A stretch of 64,000 bases of DNA, taken from Dipylidium caninum. Its lineage: Eukaryota > Platyhelminthes > Cestoda > Cyclophyllidea > Dipylidiidae. Shown here piece after piece: positions 37,636 to 49,356 of this stretch. Where the stretch lies: the NCBI GenBank assembly GCA_017562135.1, contig QEYB01000282.1:372001-436000 (forward strand), in the 5' to 3' direction. The notes under the pieces were generated by a model. The model was not told the DNA's origin, searched no databases, and worked only from the letters and a program-made list of their open reading frames with translations. The translations under genes and the position numbers were made by a program. Each line of letters opens with the position of its first letter. Position 1 is the first letter of the stretch.

Positions 37636-38210
37636 ATGGAGGGTGAACCGTCGGGCTACGATCGTCTTTGTATTTCTGCAGACGCTGAACTTTTCGCATT
37701 TGACGCAAACGTAATTTTCCACGCCACAGTTTGGTGTCTACAGCACCTGTAAATTATGAAATAATGCTTCCTTAATGTATAAAACCGTTTTCAACTTCCT
37801 CAAACAAAGTGTATTTTGCTAAATTAATGCCATTTTATACAATGCATATTTCAGTATTCTTGTTCGTGCATACCCTTAATGTAGGGAACGTGAAGGCACT
37901 ATGGTTCATTAATCACTCCGCAGTAATCATATGAAATTTAAGATGGCTTTGGTATTTCGTGTAGCGTTTTTTAATTTCATAACATGCATTCTCTAACATC
38001 TAGATTCGCCCGGGAATGAAGCGTCCCTTCCCACGGTCAGAGCAGACGGATGTCAGTGTGATTTCTGAGCAAGAGAGTTATTTAGAAACCTTTTGTCAAT
38101 GGAATGAAGACGAACAAGTTCGGCTAATTTGTTGTCTACTTCCCCGTATGTCACACGAACAGCTCGCGAAGATCAATAGTCGACTGCGTCTCCTGACATC
38201 CTGCTCGTGA
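37636..38210 (+). CDS. Truncated beta-TrCP paralogue, dimerisation (D) domain only
   Basis: Two exons, 37636-37710 and 38004-38210, join in phase 0 and encode 93 residues. The layout copies the start of the full BTRC gene nearby: a 25-codon first exon against 26, an intron of 293 nt against 280, then a D-domain exon. Conserved segments include YLETFCQWNEDEQV and PRMSHEQLAKINSRL, against [14 protein letters not shown] and [15 protein letters not shown] in BTRC. The frame stops right after the D domain, where BTRC enters its F-box, so no F-box or WD40 repeats follow. It may be a pseudogene, or a small protein able to pair with BTRC through the D domain; the intact frame and splice sites leave both open. 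Confidence 0.6.
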
Positions 38211-38876
38211 CTCGCTTTTTCTCTAATCTGACACTTATTCTGTTGAACCTCTTTATGGGCGTGTGCACTCAGTTAGCCTTGATGTATACATATTTTTTAT
38301 TAAACGTATTTTGAAAACTCTTTCGGGAACCAAGTATACATATGTCTCTTGTAGTCCAGACTATATATATATATAAATATATATGATTTTTTTGTTCCAC
38401 TCTTGAATTTCCGGCAAATCATAAAACCTATTTTGCGAACTTAGTGGCAGATATCAGCTGGGAATCTTTCATGCGTCTATTTTAGGTTAATTCGCATATC
38501 GTAAAAACAGGTGGAGGGCTCGCTTTCATACTACTGTTTATCTCGTCGATTTTTCCACATTTGAGGACTCAAACACCTTTTCTACCCTGCATTTGTTCTT
38601 TATGCTTTAGGAATAAAGGAGGCTGATGCCACAATTTCTCGATGCATCAAAACCAGCTGTCTTTCCTTCGAATGGACGCTATGGTGATTACTGAGGCTTC
38701 TTTATAGTTAGATTGTGTCCCGCCTCAAGAGTTTCTCGCGTATCAATCATTGCTTTATAAGGTGATGGTCCGATACACGTTGCAATACGGACTGAGATTA
38801 TCAGACGCACTTATGTGGCTCCAATTAACATTTTATTCAAGATTACTGCATGCGTACATAAAACGCCTTGTAAGTT

Positions 38877-39334
38877 GAGATGAGCACCTTTGAATGTGCT
38901 CCCTTTCATGATAGATTTTAGGGTCAACGAGCTATGATAATACCATTAATTTGTACAAAGAAGAACTGGATGATTGGGCGGTCGTTTGTAAACTGGGTAA
39001 GTGGATCGTCGCACCTAGTTTTCGTGGTAATGGATATCAGACTGGTCTCCTCCATCCACCTCTTTTTCCTTCAGATGGTCACGAGTCGACCGTTTGGAAA
39101 GCGGAGTTTTCACCGAGTGGGGAGTTGTTAGCCTCCGTGAGTGAAGACGAGACAATCAGACTGTGGCATGAGTTGGGTAGGTTCATTAACGGTGTTGAAT
39201 AGTGTTTGTTCTACACCTTTCCGTTCCTCCCATTCTCTTTGCAATGTTTTTTTTTTTCATTCTTTGTTTTCGCTTCTCATTCTTTCCGTTAGCTGATGAT
39301 AAACCCTTCCATTGGGTGTGTTTCAAAACCCTCT
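38877..39334 (+). repeat. 458-bp direct repeat, copy 2 (in CIAO1 pseudogene)
   Basis: Second copy of 35540-35997. The flanking sequence on its right is a clearly diverged version of the CIAO1 continuation, unlike the repeat itself. Confidence 0.92.
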
Positions 39335-39470
39335 GCAGACTAGTATGACTAGTTAACTTTCAATACGGGTCAACACGTGGCCAATACTTGGTTACATGTG
39401 GTGGCGATGATTCGGCTTGTGTTTCCAATGCATGCTTGTATATATTTGACCTTTACAGCCCATGTAAATA
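38877..39470 (+). pseudogene. Broken partial copy of CIAO1 (exons 4-7)
   Basis: From 38877 to 39334 the sequence repeats 35540-35997, covering CIAO1 exon 4, exon 5, their introns and the start of exon 6, with no difference I can see and no indel. Beyond 39334 the match falls sharply: exon 6 is cut and scrambled, and a weaker relic of exon 7 (Q-Y-L-x-T-C-G-G-D-D coding) lies at about 39368-39415. Exons 1-3 are missing upstream, so it cannot make a WD40 propeller. Confidence 0.85.
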
Positions 39471-40682
39471 GATGTGATCTTTTTTTGTGCCCTAGTTACC
39501 TTTTCCACTTTTCGATGGCCACTATATATTCAAATTGGTGCTTATTTGAGCTAACTTTTCAGGATATCGTTGTTTGCGATATATATATCAAATAAAGGAT
39601 TATTTTAATCTAATTGACAAAAAGGAGTTGAAACCATGACTGTTGTTCCGGAGAGAAACCCCTTAAATGAAGCACTATGTTTCGGTCTCATGTGATTTTC
39701 TATGATAGTTAATGGTTGCTGAAACTTCATGTGTAGGCGAATCCTTACCTTACGTTAGTTGACTTCTTACGCGATTTGATTCGCATCTATGTCCGCAAAT
39801 AACTCAATGTTCTAAACATTATCCAGGATTCTTTCATGATTTTAAAATTCAGGCAATGAAGAACTAGTAGGACTGATTTGTGAAGATACAACCCACTATT
39901 TATCCGATGTACGACTACACATCCCTTTAGTCTGTTGTGTAATCGTACAAGATTATAGATCGAACGTGGATGAGAATGTTATTAGTCTATTTGTATACCC
40001 GTACCAGTGCTGACAAGCCCACTTTCCTGCTTTGGAAAAGGAAAACAGATTTGAATATCTCACGCCTGTAATCCTGAAAATTTTCCGAGATATTTATTCT
40101 GAAGTCGCCCTATTTGAATAAATCATCGGGTTCATGCTTGTTAATCCACACACTTCACTATTGCATAATAGAAAGAGATATAATCGCTTGAAATAAGGCG
40201 GACAGGAAAGGCTATCCCAGTGCTGATTATAGATCCGGAAAATTAACATCGGACGCTACGCAATCGGTGCTTTCGCAGGAAAAATCCTTAATGCCCGGTA
40301 AGGCACTTGAGGTTGCAAGCATACGCTTTATGATAAATAATGGAAAGCAGACTGTAACTGCATACAATAAAGGTAATAAGGCTGTTGAATAAGGCTTGAA
40401 TCGGCGCAGGTGCTTTTGAAAGCACCGGTTCCCTTTCATTAAATTTACACAGTGCTTTGTTCAACACTTCTTTTCTTGCTCCCTCAGTTCTTCTAACATA
40501 TTTACTAAAGAACAATAAAATTTTTAAATAAAACAACGGACCAAAAAATCTAAATTCTTGTTGTCAATTACGAAAGATTTTGTTTGAGTTTTCTTCTTTA
40601 AATGCTCTATTGATATTGGCCAGCTGTTTATATTAATAGCATTCGCGCCGGTAAACTTGAGCTTCGTTGATTGTCTTACAAA
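39471..40682. other. Interval upstream of BTRC, probable promoter region
   Basis: AT-rich, with no conserved coding segment seen. It should include the BTRC promoter and 5' UTR. The minus-strand ORFs at 40227-40536 have no recognisable motif. Confidence 0.4.
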
Positions 40683-43600
40683 ATGGGGGATAAACCAATC
40701 GACGATAGTGGCTCACGTCCTCTGCATGATAATGTTGCATATTTTACCGCTTATGAAAACGTAAGCTTTGGTTACATTCTACAGTTTTCTATAACACTAC
40801 TGACGGCCGGTTTATCTCTTGTACAAATGCTTTCTATTGGCACAGTGGTTAAGTTTCGTATCGCAGACATTTATTCTTGTATTATTATTCCGGATAGTTT
40901 ATACTAGCGCAAATATAGGACAAATATAAAGTTTTCTTCCGTTGGATTCCCGGGATTAGGCACCCATCAGTTAATTCTTACAAGATATGCCATTACCTCC
41001 GTTTAACACATGGATTATTGGGTATCTGAAATTTTTTCAGGTACAGCCTGCTTTACTCACTAACGTAAAGCGCTCATCAGCAGAGGGGATGGATATGATT
41101 TCAGTACAAAAGAAAACACGAATGGAAGTGGTTGCCGAACAAAAGTGCTACGTTGAAGCCTTCAGTCAATGGAACGAAGATGATCAGGTTGATTTCCTTT
41201 GTCAGTTACTCTCGCGAATGTCGCACGCACAACACTCCCAAATCAATAGTCTCCTGGAGCCCCTTCTCCAATGTGATATTATCTCGTCCTTACCCTCCCG
41301 GGGCGTACCTAACATCTCCGCTGATATCCTCTCCTACCTCGACGCAGGATCTCTTCTCGCTGTCGAATTGGTTTCCAAGGCTTGGCAAATAATTGTCATT
41401 CGTTTTCAACTGTGGCGCAAACTAATTGTGCGGCGCATTAGAACAGATCATGTATGGCGTGGACTTGCTGAACGTCGTGGATGGCTGTCTTTCGTTCATC
41501 TAGTGGACCCAACCTTATTATCTTCCCTTCTGGAGAGGCGTTTATCTCTATTGAACTGCACTTCAACTCAAAAGCGAGGATTAGAGTTTCCCTCGATGAA
41601 GCTTTCTGGTCAGGTACAGCAACCGACTCCATTTGGAGACAACTGGAATTCGCTGCTTCCGACATTTTTCTGTTCAGCGACAGCCACTGTTGAGACAAAT
41701 AGATCCCCCACACCCACATATTCTCAGTCTTGCGCTCACGAAAAGATGATCCTCGCGCATCGTTTCTACAAACAACTTTACCCTCGGATAATTCGTGACA
41801 TTCGTGTGAGTTTCCCATATTGTATTAAGACTGCTTCTTTACACTCTGAAAGATAATTAGCTTTCCTAAGTGTTCAGTTATCGGTGAGTCCGGTTTACAT
41901 ATCATGATTATGTAAATCGTCTTTTACTAATATTGTATCCTCATTTGCTTGAGGTAAGAATTTTTTGGCGTCTTAGTATGAAACAGATAGAAACGGTTCC
42001 CGGTCCTCACCTGGTGCTTGTTTTAGTGGCTAGTTCGCTATACATCATTGAGAATGAGTTGCTATTTTTTCCCGATTTTGTCATTACAAGTAAATAACCT
42101 GAACAATTGATGAAATTTTGGTAACATACCGCAAAGTCGTGTGCTCACACAATGGCTTTTTTAAAAGTGCAATAACGTTGGTTCTTTTTTAAATTTCTAG
42201 CATCCTCTTTTTATTTTTTTTTGTTTACTCACAAACGGTTGGGGCGTGTTTGAGAGATTTCTTTATAAATTCAACATAATTGGGAAAGATTATAGTCTTA
42301 TCAGATTCCATCATGTCGTGCTACTCATAATTTCTGCGTCTGCTGTTTTGACGTGATTATTCTGGAATTGGTAGGGCCAAGTTTGTTCTTGAAAGTAATG
42401 GCCAGACGAAAGGGCACTTACTGAGGTGACAATGAATGAAGGCGTCGAATTCCGCTAGTAACTATGACTATGGTAGCCAAATGCATCGTCATCTAATTTG
42501 TGACGCGCATGACGACCGCCGCGGTTGGAGGGCTTGCCCTCCCAGCAAGACCTTGGGATCATCCCCTCGGGGATATACCCGACCATTGTACTGGGGTTGA
42601 GGTTTTCTGCCTCAGCATTAGGGTCCTTGTCCCGAACGCCGGTCTTGCTTCTATTTTTGACCTTGTTGACCTTTAAATATCATATTTGTTTCCTCTCATA
42701 TCTACTTGTTTTTTGTATATAACTTAAAAAAGACACCTCCATCCATACCATATTAACATTCATTTCGGTTTACCGCTTTTTTCAACCCGACTTGATTGTT
42801 CCAACTAAATCATTTCCGCTGCTAAATGATCGAAATTTATGAGACCGGCAAATACTCTAACTTTCCGGGTTATCCCACATCTATCTGGAAGTCGAATGTA
42901 ATTGTGCTTTCTTTTTTAAGTCACTACCCGCTACTTTCTACCTAGTAATGGATTCGTAGTAAATCTGCGTGGCCAAATTGCATGTACTGGCGTTTTCACC
43001 AATGACTCATTGACCAATCAAAGCATCACTTGCATTAGTTACAACCATCCCGTTTTCGCGTCATTGCCGCCCCGGTTCTTCAAGCCACGCAAACATGGAG
43101 TGACTCATTCGAGTGGGGATGACTGGTTAGCGGGTTAGGTTGTGAGGGCATCTTGACAACTTTGTCCAACGCGTAGGAATGAGGCTATGATGGATGTTTT
43201 ACAATCATTAGCGCATTAATGACAACTGGAACCATGGCCGTTTCCGCCTCACCCGCATTCGGTGCAACAGTGACTCTTCCAAGGGAGTTTATTGCCTTCA
43301 ATACGACTCTGAGAAGATTGTTTCTGGTTTGCGGGACGACACCATCAAAGTGTGGCGCCGTGTAGCACATCAGCGGCAAATGATGCCGTCGACGTGCGCC
43401 AAGCCACCTTCGCAGCAGGTGATGTACCCGCAAGAAGCGTGTCGTGGTGGCTGAGGGACGCCCTGAGCGAGCTGATGGTGGTGCTCCAAGCATCGGACAA
43501 TGAGGCTGCTCAATTGGAATCCGACGGCTACCAAGTGTACACAGGTAGGGCCTTTGTTCTACTTTCTATGCTGTGATGAAGTTGGACAATATCTGCTTAT

Positions 43601-46600
43601 GCTTATTGATGTAGGTGCTACGCGGTCATACTGGTTCTGTGCTCTGCCTGCAATACGAGGGAAATCTTTTGATCAGCGGTTCCAGCGATTCGAAAGTGCG
43701 TTTATGGGATCTCTCCACTGGCGAATGTCTTCACATACTCAGTAAACATCACGAGGCTGTGTTGCATCTACGCTTCAGAAATAACGTTCTCGTCACATGC
43801 TCGAAGGTGAGCCCAACGTTGCTTTATCTTTGGACACGCATCTTGCTTAGTTTGCGAGTAGAATTCTTTATCATTTAACAAATGGCACCTCTACTTCTAT
43901 ATGTTTCAATTTTTCTTGAAATTTAGATCATTTAATTGCACACGATAACGAGCCGTACGTAAATGAACTCTGTCATAGAATTTGGGCTATTGTCGTATAT
44001 GTTTCCACCTGTCTATGTTCGTTTGGGTGTTGGTATATGCATGGATTTGGTCCAAGATAGTCGTTTTCGGCATTTCTTAACTCTCGGAAGCGAATCATTG
44101 TCAATGCGAATCCAACTTGGCATAGTTTTGTCCAAAAGTGACTCCAAATGGACTAAACACTAATTTAGATTCAGGTTAGATTTCAGCTGCGATGGGGTCA
44201 ATTTCGAGTCACACCGTATAGTTGTTTGCACTATGCTGTCTCTATGCTATCTTCCTATTCCCACCTCTCCTCTCCCTTTGGCTCTTACTATACCTCGTAC
44301 CCTCTTAAGTCTGGGACTAGCAGCGACGGCGAGGATTCCTGTATGTACTGTGCTGTCATTGGTTAAAACTAACAATTCAACGCTGGACTGTGAAAATGCT
44401 TATGGGAAAGTTGGATTATTTATTAAACTAACATGACTATACAAACGATGATGATGTGCTTGACCCTTGAGATTTTAAGCACCGCTAACACTTATACGGT
44501 TAGGTGAGACCACTTGTCGTAGACTAATGGCGGGACATGTGCATCGCTAGTTATGATAAGTTAGAATTAGGGAGGATTAAAGTGTTTGGGCGAATAGTTT
44601 CGTGTAAGACGACTAATGATGCAAGAATTTATTACCCCGTAATACACCAACTTTGCTATTATGTTTGACGTGGGTCGTGCGGCAAATGAGGCCACATATT
44701 TCACAACAAATTTAAGTGTTTTAACCCACACGTCAACCATAGGATCGCAATATTGCTGTGTGGGACATGGGAGGTCATCCAAGGGACATTCACCTGCGTG
44801 TTCTCCTTTCTGGTCATCGCGCGGCCGTCAATGTGGTGGATTTCGATGAACGCTATATTGTCTCGGCTAGTGGCGACCGTACAATCAAAGTGAGTTGTAA
44901 TCTTTTCTGTGACTTTTTTCATTTGTGCATGTATGAAGGTTTTGAAGAGGCAATATCCTCTTCTGTTGTTAAACGTCATTAGTTCAGGGATGGAAATGTT
45001 CAAATTTGTAACTATGGTACAACCATAATGGATTAGGTTTGGCGGACGGATACCTCGACGGTGAGCCCTGTTCGCACCCTCTCTGGTCATCGAAGGGGGA
45101 TCGCATGTCTTCAGTATCGAGCGCCTTACGTGGTATCTGGTTCATCTGATTTCACCATTCGCATTTGGGACATTGAGACGGGCGTGTGTTTCCGCGTGCT
45201 CGAAGGTCACGACGAGCTCGTACGCTGCATCCGATTCGACTCCAAACGCATTGTTTTCTGGCGCTTATGACGGGTGAGTTATAGTCGGCCTCAAAGTTTA
45301 CAAAACAACTATTTATCGTTTTTTCGCTTTTTTCTGACTTAATTCATCATTGCCTTCGTGAACCATTACGGTCATTCTGAGATGGCCCCAACCTTGTTGA
45401 TGTCTTTCTTACGTGAAACTCAAGCGATCGGTACGACATTCGGGTGACTCAGAGTTGATTTACCTAAGATTTCAACCGCAAAACACTATTCACGATGTTA
45501 AAAACATATTCGTTTACACGCCAACTTTGCTGAAATGATTTTCGAAAATTTGACCGCCGGGTAATTTTTTTTGTTGAGGGCTTTGAAAAGATTTTCAATT
45601 TCGTCTCTCCCTCTTTTGATATTTTTAATTGTCACAACCACCACACGACTATAGATTCCAAAATTCATGAGGAGACGGAATTCCGCACAGCATATTGGGA
45701 TGGGTGTGTCTTTATTACAACTGTGGTCAATTTATCAACTACATTAACTCCCACCAATGATTTGTATGCGAATAAGGTTGTTGAATGCGTCTGTTTCATT
45801 TGCAACATCGCCGCTGTCTTCTTCACTCCCATTTTATTGACACGTCAGATGATGAATTTCACCCTATACAATACTACAGTTGATTGGAGCCTGGGTTTGT
45901 GATCTCCTGCGGTGATGTCTCTTTCGTTCATTTTGCCTATGGTGTTTTACTTCTTTGTGTCGAAGTGAGAAGTTCTTTTACAAATAAGTCTGGCTGAAAG
46001 CCTGACGTTCATTGTGAGAGAAAGAGAGAATAAGGTTCGTACTAACTAAATGCAATCACTCTTGGAGGTTGGACGTGTTGGTGTGTGTAAAGCACATGTC
46101 AGGACTTCAAAGAAGATGCTCTCAAGTTGTTCATTTCTCACGGTACTCATTTTTACCACACGGACTGAGATTTGTGTGGTATTACATACCGGGTCATAAG
46201 GTCGTTAACACGTGGCAACAGTTGAGATGTTTCAACAAAATGTTTCGCGGTTTCATTATTTTTGTTCTCTCATGAAGGACTTTTCCAGCTAGGTTAGTTA
46301 CGTCTAATATATGTGTGCTTACCCGAGTGTTGATGTCCTCGTGCTATTCTTTAAAGGTCACACCCCCTTAGGACTGCGTTTTTTAACTCACGACCACGAA
46401 AAAGGCACAGGATTGTGAATAACAAGAGATGTTTAAACGTATCCCATACGCTTTCTGGGCATTCTGGGCCGAAGACAACGACGAGAATGAAAGTTGATGA
46501 TCCGTAGATGCTCTTGAGCGACGAAGAAATCTGCATTGTTGATAGGAGTTTGCATCGTCGTTTAGTGCGTATTCTTATCCGTATCGATTACTTACAGGAA

Positions 46601-46831
46601 AATTAAAATATGGGACTTCAAGGCTGCGCTGAACCCACGATCGCGCACAAATCAGTTGTGTATCAGGACACTACACGAAGCACACGGGGCGTGTGTTCCG
46701 TCTTCCAATTCGACGACTTTCAGATTGTGTCCTCATCTCATGATGACTCGATCTTGATTTGGGACTTTACCACATGGACTTCAACTCCGCAAGCAATCAA
46801 GATGACGAAACCGGGAGTGGGGAGAAAATGA
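40683..46831 (+). CDS. BTRC: Beta-TrCP (FBXW1/slimb), SCF ubiquitin-ligase substrate receptor
   Basis: Exons: 40683-40760, 41041-41805, 43212-43418, 43615-43806, 44743-44889, 45037-45273 and 46598-46831, phase-consistent. Order: D domain ([10 protein letters not shown] to INSLL), F-box ([30 protein letters not shown] region) with [10 protein letters not shown], then WD40 blades including [80 protein letters not shown] and [19 protein letters not shown]. Family members bind the DSGxxS phosphodegron of beta-catenin, IkB and Ci/Gli and recruit SKP1-CUL1. About 75 extra residues lie between the F-box region and [10 protein letters not shown]. Three one-base excesses break the frame: TTTT at 45254-45257, GGGG at 46686-46689 and CC at 46705-46706. 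The strong conservation on both sides argues for sequence error. The C-terminal end is uncertain; a disordered tail may continue past 46831. Confidence 0.92.
41806..43211 (+). other. BTRC intron 2
   Basis: No exon seen between the F-box exon and the first WD40 exon. A GC-rich, hairpin-forming patch at about 42515-42645 stands out from the AT-rich surroundings. Confidence 0.6.
45274..46597 (+). other. BTRC last intron
   Basis: AT-rich intron between the sixth and last WD40 exons. ORFs inside, such as 46069-46275, carry no WD40 or other recognisable motif. Confidence 0.6.
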
Positions 46832-49356
46832 CGACGGTTTTTTTAATGACGAGGCAGCCGCTGCGGCCGCGGGTGCGATGCCGAGCTTTTCAAATCTTCG
46901 ACAAGATTCGACTTCTCCAGTCACGTTCACCCCAAGCGAATAACTCACTGCAGTTACAACTACTCATCCGACCCCATCACATACTCTACTGGCCGCAACT
47001 TCTGGCGAAACTGGTGGTTCCCCAATATTGTTAGTCAGGAGACACCCGTCCCCTCTTCTTCGACCGCTACCGTCACAAATCCTCCGCCTCATCCCTACTC
47101 CCCATGTTCGCGTCGCCAGACTTGAAAATACTGGATGACTATCTCCATTTCGTCTTTTTTACGCATTTTGACTGCCCACGTTTCTTAAAAACCTTTTCTT
47201 TTACCCTTGTGTCATCCGCCTCTATTCCACGCATAAACATCTGTGTCAAAAGCTGGTGTACTGTTATTTGTTGGATCCCCTGTGTCATTTCTTTCTTGCC
47301 GTCCTCACCCATAGTTCCTTCTGTGGTGGGTGGCGGAACCAGACATTTTTATCCCTTTTTCCTTTCCTCCCCTATGTTAGATATTTTAATTAACTGCACC
47401 TCTGCGGCAGTCGTAAATCTTCATCTTAATGCCTTAATTTAAGTGACAGTTGCTTCGTTTCTTTGGTTTTTTTTAACCATTGGCTTTAGTGTTCCACATA
47501 AATGGTAGTAGGAGGTAACTTGAAGACATCTCGTCAAAACCCTCGAGTCTCTATTGGCGTCTGCTCTCGGCTTTGAATAAACGCCTTTAGGGGTCGTCGT
47601 AGCTTGGAAGTCCGTGCGTGACAGTGCCATGGACTATCTATGAGGTCTGAATGAATACTAACAACGTGAGAGTTAGAGGAATCGAATCTCGGGTCGTGTT
47701 GAATGAGTGATGTGAGTAGAGGGGGTTCGACATATTTCAAGTGTTTGAACTGCTTTGGCGACCTCAATAAAGTCTCATTGTGCAAGAGATATCGTAAACT
47801 AGCCATCATGATGTAAACATTGCTCCTGGTTGAGGGTTTAGCAGCATCCGCCGCGGACCACCAGAGCCAGTGCAAATAATAATTGGGTGTGAAAAGCTCA
47901 GTCGGCGTCTTAGCTGGTCGCGAGTCGATTGGCTGAAATCCGCGCAGAAAAAAATGAACGTTAATGTCTTTTGAAACAAAATTTCAGCGAAGAGGTGGAC
48001 TCTCTGACCTCGTTGGTACAGCTTGTGCAATCGGTCTGGTTGTTCCGTACCTTAAACCAAAGGACGTGGAGTTCCTCATTGTAGAGTATCTTTCCTGTGC
48101 GTTGTTATGTGTGGAGATTGGAGGAAGTGAAAGGCCTATAATCCGTTAAGGACTCTTCCGTTCAGGTAATCCTCAAAGTTAACTTGCGAAACATTCACTA
48201 GAAAGTGGGGGGCGGGGGTGGGGCATTGGTGGAAGTCATCACGACACAAGCGATAAGCCGTCGATTAATTTAAAAGCAACTATCTCCATGACTGTCGTAC
48301 CTAACCTCCATAAGACATATAAGCAACTTGAAGTGATTGCCGTTAACTCCGTTTTAAAGCTATAATCAAATTCACTAGTAGCTATACACAAATTTACAGC
48401 CGCCAGTATGCGACAAAATCGCCTTTTTCAAGCGGCGTTAAGCTCAGGCAAAATCTAGGGCTTACGAAGCGCTTTTCGCAGAGACCTTACTGAAAGTACT
48501 AAGTCCCACAAGTTTTCTACAGCCATACTCAAAATAAAGAAAGCAAAAACAGCTGCACGCGATAGTGTGGATACCACAATTCAAGGGGATTGACCTGCCA
48601 ACCAGACACAAACAATTGAATGATATATGAAATTAACTCCCGAACGTATCCCACTCAAAATTGTTGCACTTCAATAAAGTACTCTTCTTGCTTAATATGA
48701 TTATCATCCACCAAACCCCACATTAAGTGATAAATCCGGAATTCAGGGTCTGAAGTTTATAAGCAAACCAAGTTGATTACACCGCCTAACTCCTCGACTG
48801 TGAAACCTAAGAGTTGACTCTGGCCAAACGCATGAACGGGAATATTTCCAATTTACAGTGATTCGCTGTACAGGCAGAGGAACAATTTCAGGACCTTCTC
48901 CATTCACGGACATAACTATCTAAAAATTGAAAGTAGAAGGCAAGAACAGTGTTAATCAAATTCCTTCTATTTGGCATCACGTGCTCCCTATGAGGGAATA
49001 AACAGTTATTTAATCAAATCACACTATGGTGCCCTATCTATCAACTACTCATGCATTAAAAAACAAAGAGGGAAGGCAATAACCCAATTGTAAGACATTC
49101 TTTAAGTTTCCCAATTAAATCTACACCCAATGTATTCTCTTGACAATTATTCTCAAATGAACAATGTCTAGTTAGTTAGCATCGATAAAGAATTACTCAT
49201 GCCATCATGTAACCCGGAAAGAAGTCATTTTATCAATCGATCTTAGACCATTTACAGCTAACGTTTAATGCCATGAGTGTCATTATACATAAACTTGCAC
49301 ACTTACATAGAACCAAAACAACAGATAAGATGGTGTCGCCTTTTAGTAAAACTTAC
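46832..49356. other. Interval downstream of BTRC, no firmly supported gene
   Basis: The first 290 bases have coding-like composition, Thr/Ser/Pro-rich in shifting frames, and may be a BTRC C-terminal tail. Two ORFs follow: 47534-47875 on the minus strand and 47964-48149 on the plus strand. Neither resembles a family I know. The last exon of the CCDC137-like gene may also be here, but I could not find it. A G-rich tract lies at 48205-48224. Confidence 0.4.
47534..47875 (-). CDS. Unidentified 113-codon ORF
   Basis: An open frame on the minus strand with a mixed, non-repetitive composition (for example YIMMASLRYLLHNETLL). An overlapping frame upstream (to 48030) could continue it only with a shift. 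No family recognised; it could be an exon of an unplaced gene or chance. Confidence 0.2.
   Translation of the reverse strand: MHWLWWSAADAAKPSTRSNVYIMMASLRYLLHNETLLRSPKQFKHLKYVEPPLLTSLIQHDPRFDSSNSHVVSIHSDLIDSPWHCHARTSKLRRPLKAFIQSREQTPIETRGF

Noticed and set aside
43352..43576. 74-codon ORF between BTRC WD40 exons
   Set aside because: Considered as coding insert, but the CAG|GTGATG donor at 43419 gives correct phase to 43615 and leaves most of this ORF in the intron.
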